From Bacteroidia bacterium (GTDB lineage Bacteria > Bacteroidota > Bacteroidia > UKL13-3): a stretch of DNA of 64,000 bases. The position numbers and the translations under genes were made by a program. Where the stretch lies: assembly GCA_023151275.1 (NCBI GenBank), contig JAKLJI010000011.1, forward strand, positions 1 through 64,000, given 5' to 3'. The notes beneath the pieces are model-generated. The model ran no database searches and was not told the DNA's origin. It saw only the letters and a list, made by a program, of their open reading frames with translations. Positions 18,318-26,659 of this stretch are shown piece by piece; position 1 is the stretch's first letter; every line of letters begins with the position of its first letter.

Positions 18318-20860
18318 GAGCATCAACTGCCCTTTATACCGATTTGAATCCGCGTTTGGATAAACAGGAGTACTACCGATTCAGAGCAATAAGCAATGCA
18401 GGTGATACAAGTTTATTTGGCAATCTCCTAAATGCGGTTGCACTATCTACTCCAGATTTGTTGCTGCCTGTGAATAATGCGAACTCTGCATCAAGAACGC
18501 CTAGGTTGATTTGGAAAAAGAATCCCGAGGCTGTGAATTACCGCATGCAATTGGGTCGAAACAAAGCCTTCACCAGTTTGGTTCATAAGGATACTACCAC
18601 TGCTGATACACTTTACAATGCCACAGGCCTGTTGTACAATACCGTTTATTATTGGAGAGTTCGTGCTAACAATTCAACAGGCTTTAGTTGGTGGACTGAA
18701 ATAGATAGCTTCCAAACCGAAGTACGTGTTCCATTGATTAACTCCTTGGTGTCAAACGGGAATAAAATTACCCTTACCTACAACGATGGTTCTGCTACTG
18801 GCATTCAGTATTACTTGATTGAACGCTTGAACAATCAAACTATGGAAATTCGAAGGGATACAGTAAGCGCAGGAAAATATCAGTTTGTTGACTCAACCCA
18901 TAGTCCCGGCTTCTTATATACCTATTCGGTAAAAGCTGTTAATTTGAATGGGGTACCAAGCCTGGCTTCAGGTATTCGAAGCATTTATGCCTTAATGCCT
19001 CCGGGATTGCTTTCCCCTGCTGATTTTTCAGTTTCCGGTTCACGCATTCCGAAATTGGAATGGAACAAAAACCAATTGGCATCCTCGTATAAAATACAGC
19101 TTGCAACCAATTCCAATTTTACGCCCCTTCAAGTGGATACCATTCGTCCGGATACCTTCTTGCAATTGGCTAAATTGTTGTTGCCGAATACCTACTACTA
19201 TTGGAGAGTGCAAAGCCGCGATTCCTCGGGAGCAGGCATTTTTAGCCAGCCTTTCGGGTTCCAAACTGAATTGAGTGTTCCTAATTTTTATGCCATCACT
19301 GCGGCCAATCAACGCCTTACCTTGCATTTCAATGATACAGGTAGCGCCAATGTGGTGAAGTATTATATCTACCGCGATTTTGGTCCGGTTATCAATCAAT
19401 TGTACGATTCATTACCCGGCAATTCAACAAGCTATGTGGATTCAAACCTGACCAATGGATTGGTTTACAACTACCGCATTTCGGCTGTTAATGCAATGGG
19501 GATTTCAAGTCCATTAAGCATTCAACGTTCTGGTATGCCTTATGAAGTTGTTGATACCATTTTCGGAAACAAAGGTCCACGCAGGAATTTTGTGTATTGG
19601 AAGGCTGTAAAAAATAATCCGGTAAGCTATCAGGTGTTTAGAGGATTGAATCCTATTGCGTTGACATTGATAAAAGATGCCTTGGTTGATACCTTCTTCC
19701 TGGATACATTGGCTTTACCTCAAATCAACTATTACTACGCAGTTCGCAGTTTGGATACATTGAATAACTACTCTGTATTTAGCCGCGATACCTTATTGCA
19801 AGCCAATCGAATCTGGTATGTGGCAACCCAATCCGCAACCAATGCATATGGTGGAGATTTGGCTCCCTATTCCGATTTACCATTGGTGTTAAGCAAAGCT
19901 CAGCTTCAGGATACCGTGTATTTCTACCGCGGAACCTATTCAAACCGAGTTCAGCTGAATGGAAAAGAACTCACCTTGGTATCTGCATTCCCTTGGTCGA
20001 AACTGGCCATTGATAGAGATTCAACCATTCTTGATGGTTCAGGACTTGGTGTAGAGCCCTTGGTATCAGACAGTACCAAAAAGCATTTTACCGTGCAGGG
20101 ACTTCATTTGAGCAATGCGCTTCAGGTGGCAATTGAAAGTCAGGCAACGGGTGCAGGAGAAACACGTATTCTGGATTGTGTAATTAGTAAATCCGGAACC
20201 TTGATAAATGAAGGGTGTATTCGAATTAAAAAGGGAAGGATTGTGCGTTCCAAAATCGAACAATCAAAAGCAAGTCAACTTGTGGTTGGTGGCGATTATC
20301 AAGCCAATACCCGTTTGCATATTCAAGCTTCTTCTTTTGTAAACAATCAGGCGCAAGAAGCATTGATTTTTGCAAACAATGTAGCTCTTGAAAATTCACT
20401 CATTGCAAATAATGTGGCTCCAACCATGCTTATCGGTGAATCTGCAACACAAAATTCAGATACCGTAATCTGGATCAATCATTCAACCCTTGCTAACAAT
20501 ACCGGCAAAGGAATTAGTTTGGGCGGTGCCGGTAGATTCTACTGCGATAATTCAATCCTCGCTCATAATTCAGATACATTTGATTATGTGGCAACCACTC
20601 AGTTTGCGAGTTTAAGGTTTAGGAATAACCTGATAGAAGGCTTTAATTTAAAACCAATTCCTAGCACCTTTACAGCAGAATTAGCCAACAACTATAGCTC
20701 GGGTGCCTATTTTCAAGATACTGCTGCCATGAATTACCGCTTGTCGTCGGTGAGCTTTGCCATAGGAAAGGCCAATGCCTTCAATAATCCAAACACGGAT
20801 TTAGCCGGAGGGGCACGTCCTATGCCAATGGGTTCAGTGGCCGACATGGGAGCTTTTGAA
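10430..20860 (+). repeat. Six protein-level FN3 plus beta-helix modules
   Basis: The module opener (R/N-R-I/L-F/W-Y/F) occurs at about 10430, 11872, 13371, 15160, 16951 and 19805, and the closing DMG/DIG/DAG-C/A-F/Y-E signature at about 11584, 13085, 14567, 16364, 18160 and 20840. Copies are well diverged at the DNA level, which points to old duplications rather than recent slippage. Confidence 0.8.
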
Positions 20861-23365
20861 TCTTCTGAAGCCATTAGTGCGCCGCGCATTGTTGTGTTAA
20901 CTAGCCAGGCTGATACAATTTTCTTCAGCTTTGAAAACAGTGTTCCTGCCACAAAACACTTGCTCTTGCTTGAAAAAGACGCCAATCAAAATTGGATTGT
21001 AACAGATACCTTGAACGCCTCACTTAATCAGTGGAAAAAATGGGGATTTGCTGAAGGCTCTCAACATGAATTTGCTATGATGGCAGAGGATTTAACCAAT
21101 CAAGTTTCTGCATTAGGCAATTCTGAAAGAATAGGCATCTTGTCAACTCCGCAAGGCTTTAGTCCGGCAGATGAAAGTAAGTTTGTTTCCCTGAGTCCTG
21201 AGTTTAGTTGGACAAGAAGTTCATTCGCTGTGGGATATCAATTGCAATTGGGTAATCAAGTTGATTTTTCAGGAGCATTGATTGATACATTAGTTGAGGA
21301 TACTGCATTGATGATTCCAAATCTGCTGCCGAACACCGTTTATTTCTGGCGCGTAAGGGGCCGTATGGAGCAAGGGTTTAGCAGTTGGGGACAGCCGCTT
21401 CGATTCACCACCCGATTTGAATCCACAGATTTTGATTCATTGGTGGCAGGCAACAAGCACATTGCTTTGTATTGGCACTTGAAAGACAAACGCGATATGA
21501 GTGGGGTGCGCATTTACAGGGCAAGTAATTCCTCATTTAGCGACGAAGTATTGGTGAAAGATACTGCCAATAGTGATGCGGTTTCGTTTGTAGATAGGAA
21601 CTTAAAACTGGATACAAGTTATTGGTATCGTTTGGTTACTTACAATGTTGAAGGCACTCCCTCAGAACCCGGAAACGGTGCAGTTGCAATCCCATTCAAT
21701 ACCAAGCCAGTTGCGGCAGGATTGCGTGATACTGCCATTTGGAATGCGGGTAGAAATTATTATGTGAATTTGAACTTTAGTTCACTAGGTACTGTTGACC
21801 CCGATGGTCAGGTAGATTCACTGGTATGGTTTGTGAATAATAAGCGTATTAGTTCAGGAACTGCACTCGCTTACGATTTCAGACAGGGTACATCCATTGT
21901 TTCACTCAAGGTTTATGATAATGATTTGGCCATGGATAGCTTGGGAGCCAAAGTGAATATTTCAACCTGGGAAAAGCTCATGCGAGGACCAGTAAGTGCA
22001 GGTTTGAGTGCGGCCAGTTCAAATCGTATTTATGCTACCGATGAGTACGTGGATGCATTTGGATCAACCCTGTTCCAATTGGATTCAAACGGCGTAACCC
22101 GCGCTCAGCCTAGCTTTAGCGATATCATTACCTCAACACCTTCTATTACCCCGGATACATCCTTGCTCGTTACCAATGGCGTATTGCTAAGTTCGATTGA
22201 TAAAACCAATAACAATTTATGGCCCGGAGGTTCTGTTTTCTTAGCAGGAAATTCGACCATTACTGCAACAGTTGATTCAAACTTTAAGCGGGTGTATATT
22301 GGTTTGTCGAATAAGAATTTCAATGCCTACGATTACCTCAGTGGTGGAACAGCGATATGGTCTTTCCAATGCGATAATCAGGTAGTCGCATCAGCGGTTA
22401 TTTCATCCGATAGAAAGCTAATCTTCCCGGATGCTTCAGGCACATTGTATGGTTTTGATATTTCAACACCTACATCAACCAAACAAGGAACTGCCCCAAT
22501 TTGGAAACGCAGTTTCCTGGATAGCGTGAATACCTCTCCGGCAATTGATAAAGATGGATTTGTTTATGTAGGAACACAAAGCGGTAAAATGCTTAAGCTT
22601 GAATTCAGGGCCGACAGCACCATTCAAACCGTTTGGACCTGCAACCTGTCTGGGCCTGTATCCAATTCACCGGTAATTGATGCAAATGGGTTTGTGTTTA
22701 TTGGTTGTTCAAACGGCGATTTCTTCAAGATTGACCCTGTTACAGGTGTAGTGCGTTTGGTGTATCAAACTGCTGCCTTGATAAAATCAACGCCGGCTAT
22801 TTCAAGCAGAGGTAAGATTTACCTGGCTGCATCCAATGGCATACTGCATGTAATTGACACCGCCTTTACACCTTACTGGTATTACGAAGATGAAAGTCCT
22901 TTGCTTGCAAATGTATTGCATACCGGAAATACCACCTATGTAGGTACCATGGGCGGACGAGTACTTGCATTTTGGGATGATGAAATGCCCTTTGGTCGCA
23001 AAAAAGCAGAACCTGAAAAAGAGCCCATGTGGGGTACATTCCAGGGCAATGCCAGAAGAACTGGAGCTCAACCTTATGATACCGCAAGAACAACTCCGGT
23101 TGGTTTGATTAAGGCAGCACCTGGCTCATCATTTGGACTGTTGGTGTATCCAAATCCAAGTACAGGAAGTTTCAATTTGGAAGCGAGTGAGAAAATGCTT
23201 TCACTGGAAATTTACAACAGCACAGGGACGCTCATTTATGAGTCGAAGCCAGGTTCTGATTTTGTGGAATTGAATGCTGAAGGATGGAATGACGGAGTGT
23301 ACCTCGGAATCGTGAATACTAAATCAGGGGAGCGTAAGCATTTCAGAGTATTGATTGCTCGTTAA
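18260..23365 (+). CDS. Giant secreted protein, C-terminal part: FN3, sixth beta-helix, PQQ-like propeller, T9SS tail
   Basis: The 1701-residue frame opens at a TTG that is probably not a true start; it continues the upstream gene after a frame change. In order it holds FN3-like domains (WRVRANNSTGFSWW and WRVQSRDSSGAG mark two), the sixth beta-helix (opener near residue 515), another FN3 pair, a PKD-like domain (DPDGQVDSLVWFV), a PQQ-type propeller (repeats of SPAIDKDGFVYVGTQSG and SPVIDANGFVFIGCSNG), and a type A T9SS sorting domain (VYPNPSTGSFNLE ... FRVLIAR). Joined with the upstream frame the product would be about 4,418 residues, exported by Sec and type IX secretion and anchored or released at the surface. 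Confidence 0.85.
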   Translation: MVYKGAADSSIAYYATLPVGASTALYTDLNPRLDKQEYYRFRAISNAGDTSLFGNLLNAVALSTPDLLLPVNNANSASRTPRLIWKKNPEAVNYRMQLGRNKAFTSLVHKDTTTADTLYNATGLLYNTVYYWRVRANNSTGFSWWTEIDSFQTEVRVPLINSLVSNGNKITLTYNDGSATGIQYYLIERLNNQTMEIRRDTVSAGKYQFVDSTHSPGFLYTYSVKAVNLNGVPSLASGIRSIYALMPPGLLSPADFSVSGSRIPKLEWNKNQLASSYKIQLATNSNFTPLQVDTIRPDTFLQLAKLLLPNTYYYWRVQSRDSSGAGIFSQPFGFQTELSVPNFYAITAANQRLTLHFNDTGSANVVKYYIYRDFGPVINQLYDSLPGNSTSYVDSNLTNGLVYNYRISAVNAMGISSPLSIQRSGMPYEVVDTIFGNKGPRRNFVYWKAVKNNPVSYQVFRGLNPIALTLIKDALVDTFFLDTLALPQINYYYAVRSLDTLNNYSVFSRDTLLQANRIWYVATQSATNAYGGDLAPYSDLPLVLSKAQLQDTVYFYRGTYSNRVQLNGKELTLVSAFPWSKLAIDRDSTILDGSGLGVEPLVSDSTKKHFTVQGLHLSNALQVAIESQATGAGETRILDCVISKSGTLINEGCIRIKKGRIVRSKIEQSKASQLVVGGDYQANTRLHIQASSFVNNQAQEALIFANNVALENSLIANNVAPTMLIGESATQNSDTVIWINHSTLANNTGKGISLGGAGRFYCDNSILAHNSDTFDYVATTQFASLRFRNNLIEGFNLKPIPSTFTAELANNYSSGAYFQDTAAMNYRLSSVSFAIGKANAFNNPNTDLAGGARPMPMGSVADMGAFESSEAISAPRIVVLTSQADTIFFSFENSVPATKHLLLLEKDANQNWIVTDTLNASLNQWKKWGFAEGSQHEFAMMAEDLTNQVSALGNSERIGILSTPQGFSPADESKFVSLSPEFSWTRSSFAVGYQLQLGNQVDFSGALIDTLVEDTALMIPNLLPNTVYFWRVRGRMEQGFSSWGQPLRFTTRFESTDFDSLVAGNKHIALYWHLKDKRDMSGVRIYRASNSSFSDEVLVKDTANSDAVSFVDRNLKLDTSYWYRLVTYNVEGTPSEPGNGAVAIPFNTKPVAAGLRDTAIWNAGRNYYVNLNFSSLGTVDPDGQVDSLVWFVNNKRISSGTALAYDFRQGTSIVSLKVYDNDLAMDSLGAKVNISTWEKLMRGPVSAGLSAASSNRIYATDEYVDAFGSTLFQLDSNGVTRAQPSFSDIITSTPSITPDTSLLVTNGVLLSSIDKTNNNLWPGGSVFLAGNSTITATVDSNFKRVYIGLSNKNFNAYDYLSGGTAIWSFQCDNQVVASAVISSDRKLIFPDASGTLYGFDISTPTSTKQGTAPIWKRSFLDSVNTSPAIDKDGFVYVGTQSGKMLKLEFRADSTIQTVWTCNLSGPVSNSPVIDANGFVFIGCSNGDFFKIDPVTGVVRLVYQTAALIKSTPAISSRGKIYLAASNGILHVIDTAFTPYWYYEDESPLLANVLHTGNTTYVGTMGGRVLAFWDDEMPFGRKKAEPEKEPMWGTFQGNARRTGAQPYDTARTTPVGLIKAAPGSSFGLLVYPNPSTGSFNLEASEKMLSLEIYNSTGTLIYESKPGSDFVELNAEGWNDGVYLGIVNTKSGERKHFRVLIAR

Positions 23366-23382
23366 AAGATTGATCCCCTATA

Positions 23383-23423
23383 AATCAAAAGAGGCTGTCG
23401 CAAAACGACAGCCTCTTTTGATT
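23383..23423. terminator. Bidirectional intrinsic terminator
   Basis: AATCAAAAGAGGCTGTCG and its exact complement (18 bp) flank the loop CAAAA, with T/A-rich ends on both sides, between the convergent giant gene and the PhaJ-like gene. It can end transcription in both directions. Confidence 0.9.
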
Positions 23424-23440
23424 ATATTAAGGTTTAAGTT

Positions 23441-23857
23441 TTACCAAACGTATTGTTTTTTGTTCATTAACAAAGCTTCTCCGGTAATGGTTTCTGTTCC
23501 GGTTGCCTTGTCAATCACTTTGGTTTCATACAGCACGCGATTCTTTTCAGGGAAAATTTCTTTAACTGTAATCACAGCCTGATAATCGGTATCAACAAAC
23601 ATAGGGCGAAGGAAAGTGGTATTTTGTTTCATGTATATGTGGCCATCAGCATACAGTAAGGTGCCGAAGATTTTAGTAAATACGCTGGCACTGAAATGGC
23701 CATGAATAATGCATTTGCCAAACATACTGGCAGCTCCTACTTCCTGATTGATATGCAAAGGATTGGTATCGCCGCTAATTTTTGCATACAAATCAACTTG
23801 TTCCTGTGTGTAGCGAATGTCGTGTGTGAATACATCGCCTTGTTTTGGTGAACTCAT
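23441..23857 (-). CDS. phaJ: MaoC-like (R)-specific enoyl-CoA hydratase
   Basis: The 138-residue hot-dog protein carries the full hydratase 2 motif, YAKISGDTNPLHIN followed by the conserved Ala/Ser, with catalytic D30 and H35, and the second motif IIHGHFSASVF. Short stand-alone MaoC proteins of the PhaJ type hydrate trans-2-enoyl-CoA from beta-oxidation to (R)-3-hydroxyacyl-CoA, the monomer of polyhydroxyalkanoate. It is divergent from a PhaE-like/PhaC pair, which supports monomer supply as its role. Related MaoC proteins act in other pathways, so the symbol rests largely on context. Confidence 0.75.
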   Translation of the reverse strand: MSSPKQGDVFTHDIRYTQEQVDLYAKISGDTNPLHINQEVGAASMFGKCIIHGHFSASVFTKIFGTLLYADGHIYMKQNTTFLRPMFVDTDYQAVITVKEIFPEKNRVLYETKVIDKATGTETITGEALLMNKKQYVW

Positions 23858-24009
23858 ATTTTTTGAATTTTAGTTCCCCATACTAGGAAAAAAACTTCAA
23901 TTGCGGAACGAAAAAATGAAATTTAGAAAAGGGCCTAAAAAAAATGTGCCTGAAGCCTCAAGCCAGACAAGGCTTTGCACGAATTAACAAAGAAATTATC
24001 CTTAGGCTA

Positions 24010-24038
24010 TTGAAAATTAATAAATTATACTAATTTTG
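24010..24038 (+). promoter_or_regulatory. Bacteroidota promoter of the phaE-like gene
   Basis: TTG at 24010-24012, 18 bases, then TAATTTTG at 24031-24038, a full match to TAnnTTTG. Transcription would start near 24045, which rules out the upstream in-frame start and supports the ATG at 24096. Confidence 0.65.
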
Positions 24039-24095
24039 CGCCCGATTTCGGGAACGAAGTTAAAACCCCATAAAAAAACAATAATAACCATTAAA

Positions 24096-25412
24096 ATGGA
24101 AAATCCAAACATGTTCAACTCTTTTGCAGATATGCAGAAAAAGGCGGTAGAGCAATTCACTCAGGCAGCTGAAAATATGAAGAATGCTATGCTCAATGCA
24201 AACGGTGTTGATTTTAACTCTGAATTCTTCAAAAAGTGGTATGATTCACAAATGTCTTGGTTCAACAAGCACCAAGATGGTTCAAACAACCAAGCGTTCG
24301 ACTTTTTCCGTAACTGGATGAATGCCCAAACCGACATCGCACGTCAGTGGTTTGATATGTCGCAAGGTATGATGAAAACCATGCCAATGCCGGGTATGGA
24401 AAACATGAACTGGAATAACCAATATTCCAACATGATGAATATGTTCAATTCATGGAAAGATTCTATGAATACTGCATATACAGATATGTTGTCTCAGTTC
24501 AGCAATGGCACCAACAAAGAAACTTTCTCAGGCATGTTTAATAATGCTGAGATGTATATGAAAATGTTCCAGTTCTGGATGCCAATGATGAAAAGCCTTC
24601 AGGATAAAACATTTACTCCTGAAATGTTCCGCAGCATGTTCAATGCTCCTGCCTACAAAGAAATGATGGACAATATGTTCAACATGCAGCCTGATTTCAT
24701 GAAGAACTTCTACAATCAGTCGCTCGACATGATGAAAAACAATGGTGGCAACATGATGGATATGGGTAAAAACATGTTCGATCAAATGAAAGGAAACATG
24801 AACAATGCCATGAATCAATTCATGCCAGCCAACATGTTTACAGCCATGCTTGATTCATACAACAACTGGTACACACAAATGCACCAAGCTGCTGCACCAA
24901 TGGCTCGTTTGGTTGCTAATGGTCCTGCCAAACAAAGCGCAGAAGCCATGCAGGAGTTGATGAACCACATGAACATTTATCAGTTGAAAAATGCTCAAAT
25001 GCAATACATGATGTACACTACAGGTATGAAAGCCATGGACGAAATGGCAGAGTCCTTGTACACACGCATGCGCAACGGCGAGGAGTTTACCAATTTTATG
25101 AAAGTATATCAAGAGTGGTTGAACAATAACGACAAGCATTTCGTTAACCTGTTCCAATCCGATGAATACTCTAAATTGATGAGTGAAGTGAGTGCTTTGC
25201 AACTTGGTTTGAAGAAAAAAATCGAGAACCAAATGGAAAAGGCTCTTTCAAACCTTCCTTTGATTAACCGCACTGAAATGGATGAGTTGTATCAAACCAT
25301 TCAAACCCTGAAAAACAGAATCAACCAGCTCGAGAAACAAATCGATATGGAAACTGATTCTACTGAAGCCAAAGAGGCAAAACCTCGCAAAGCTTCAAAA
25401 GCTAACGCATAG
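24096..25412 (+). CDS. phaE: PhaE-like PHA synthase subunit, Met/Asn-rich
   Basis: The product is 438 residues from the ATG at 24096; the frame could extend upstream, but the promoter lies there. By my count about 62 residues (14%) are Met, and Asn is also very high, mostly between residues 90 and 270. The C-terminal part resembles PhaE (ALQLGLKKKIENQMEKALSN then a coiled stretch MDELYQTIQTLKNRINQLEK), the region that contacts PhaC in class III synthases. The extreme tail (EAKPRKASKANA) is Lys/Ala-rich as in granule proteins that touch DNA. PhaE has no catalytic site; it activates PhaC. The gene directly precedes phaC with a hairpin between. Similarity over the central Met-rich part is unclear, so a phasin-like scaffold is the alternative. 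Confidence 0.75.
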   Translation: MENPNMFNSFADMQKKAVEQFTQAAENMKNAMLNANGVDFNSEFFKKWYDSQMSWFNKHQDGSNNQAFDFFRNWMNAQTDIARQWFDMSQGMMKTMPMPGMENMNWNNQYSNMMNMFNSWKDSMNTAYTDMLSQFSNGTNKETFSGMFNNAEMYMKMFQFWMPMMKSLQDKTFTPEMFRSMFNAPAYKEMMDNMFNMQPDFMKNFYNQSLDMMKNNGGNMMDMGKNMFDQMKGNMNNAMNQFMPANMFTAMLDSYNNWYTQMHQAAAPMARLVANGPAKQSAEAMQELMNHMNIYQLKNAQMQYMMYTTGMKAMDEMAESLYTRMRNGEEFTNFMKVYQEWLNNNDKHFVNLFQSDEYSKLMSEVSALQLGLKKKIENQMEKALSNLPLINRTEMDELYQTIQTLKNRINQLEKQIDMETDSTEAKEAKPRKASKANA

Positions 25413-25438
25413 TTTCTGTTTGTTTATAGTGTTATAAA

Positions 25439-25471
25439 GGCCATGGGTTGAGGGACCTGTGGCTTTTTTTT
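25439..25471 (+). terminator. Hairpin plus T-run between phaE and phaC
   Basis: GGCCATGGGT ... ACCTGTGGC forms a 9-bp stem with two wobble pairs around TGAGGG, followed by eight T residues. It could end or reduce transcription between the two genes and so set the PhaE:PhaC ratio. No clear separate promoter for phaC is seen in the remaining 70 bases. Confidence 0.6.
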
Positions 25472-25542
25472 AACCTATACTTAAAAAAATCTTGAATTTA
25501 AGCTGAAAATTTTCCTATTTCCATTTAGAAATAACAATAACT

Positions 25543-26598
25543 ATGATGAATATGAACCTGGCCGGTATGATGGAAGAAATGACCAAAACCGGTGAAAAAA
25601 TTGTAAAAGGGTATGAACTGCTTTCCAAGATGGAGGAAGTGGAAGTAGGTGCAACTCCTAAAGAATTGGTTTGGCAAAACGACCTGGTAAAGTTGTACCA
25701 CTATAAGCGCGAAACTCCGGCTACCTGTAAAATACCTGTGCTGGTATCTTTCGCTATAATGAACCGCCACGATGTACTCGACCTTCAACCCGACCGCAGC
25801 TTGATGAAAAAGTTTTTGGACGAAGGTCTTGATGTGTATATTATGGATTGGGGATATCCAAAAAAGCAGCATCGTTACCTCACCATGGAAGATTATATTT
25901 TAACCTTCATGGATGGTGCAGTTGATTTTATTCGCAAGAGCACCGGTAACGACAAAATTCATAAAATGGGCATTTGCCAGGGTGGTACATTCTCTACCAT
26001 TTATGCAAGCTTGTTCCCTGAAAAATTGAAGTCGCTTACGGTATATGTAGCACCATTCGATTTCAGCGGAAACGAGTGTATGTTGTACCGTTGGACCAAA
26101 GACATTGATGTAGATGCCATGGTAGATTCTTTGGGAATTATCCCGGCTGATATGTTGAATGCTGGTTTTGGTGCGCTTAAGCCTAGCATGGATATTAGCA
26201 AGTACTTTGGTGTTGTTGATATGATGGGCGACGAGGCTAAGATGGCCAACTTCCTGCGCATGGAAAAATGGAAAGCAGATTGTCCGGATCTTGCCGGCGA
26301 AATGTTCCGTAAATACATCAAGGATTTATTCCGCGATAACAAACTGATAAAAGGCGAAATGGAGTTAGGTGGACATAAGGTTAATCTGAAGAATTTAACC
26401 ATTCCATTCCTTAATGTTTACGCTACTGAAGACAATATCATTCCGAATACATCAACCATTCCGGTAAACGATGCAATTGGTTCAAAAGACAAAGAATTGT
26501 ATGCTTTCCCGGGCGGACATATTGGTGTATTTGTAGGCGCTAAGTCTCAAAAAGAGTTGGCTCCAAAAGTTGCCAATTGGGTTAAAGACAGAAGCTAA
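25543..26598 (+). CDS. phaC: Class III poly(3-hydroxyalkanoate) synthase, catalytic subunit
   Basis: At 351 residues the protein matches the class III PhaC size (about 355). The alpha/beta-hydrolase fold carries the lipase-like box GICQGGT with nucleophile C145, the aspartate D297 in YATEDNIIP, and H326 in FPGGHIGVFVG; the Allochromatium triad is C149, D302, H331, so spacing agrees closely. The VYIMDWGYP segment and YRWTKDID are also typical. It polymerises (R)-3-hydroxyacyl-CoA into storage polyester together with the PhaE-like subunit encoded upstream. Ketothiolase and reductase genes (phaA, phaB) are not in the window; the divergent MaoC gene may supply monomers. Confidence 0.93.
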   Translation: MMNMNLAGMMEEMTKTGEKIVKGYELLSKMEEVEVGATPKELVWQNDLVKLYHYKRETPATCKIPVLVSFAIMNRHDVLDLQPDRSLMKKFLDEGLDVYIMDWGYPKKQHRYLTMEDYILTFMDGAVDFIRKSTGNDKIHKMGICQGGTFSTIYASLFPEKLKSLTVYVAPFDFSGNECMLYRWTKDIDVDAMVDSLGIIPADMLNAGFGALKPSMDISKYFGVVDMMGDEAKMANFLRMEKWKADCPDLAGEMFRKYIKDLFRDNKLIKGEMELGGHKVNLKNLTIPFLNVYATEDNIIPNTSTIPVNDAIGSKDKELYAFPGGHIGVFVGAKSQKELAPKVANWVKDRS

Positions 26599-26620
26599 TT
26601 GAACGAATTGTTTCTGAAAT

Positions 26621-26657
26621 AAAAAAGCCCGTCTTGCTAAGCAAGACGGGCTTTTTT
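26621..26657. terminator. Bidirectional intrinsic terminator
   Basis: AAAAAAGCCCGTCTTGC and its complement form a 17-bp stem around TAA between the convergent phaC and double-ligase genes, with A and T runs on both flanks. Confidence 0.92.
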
Positions 26658-26659
26658 GA

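Noticed and set aside
24528-25232. Long antisense His-rich ORFs under the phaE-like gene
   Set aside because: His/Ile/Val richness is the reverse reading of ATG/AAC-rich sense codons; no independent start or motif.
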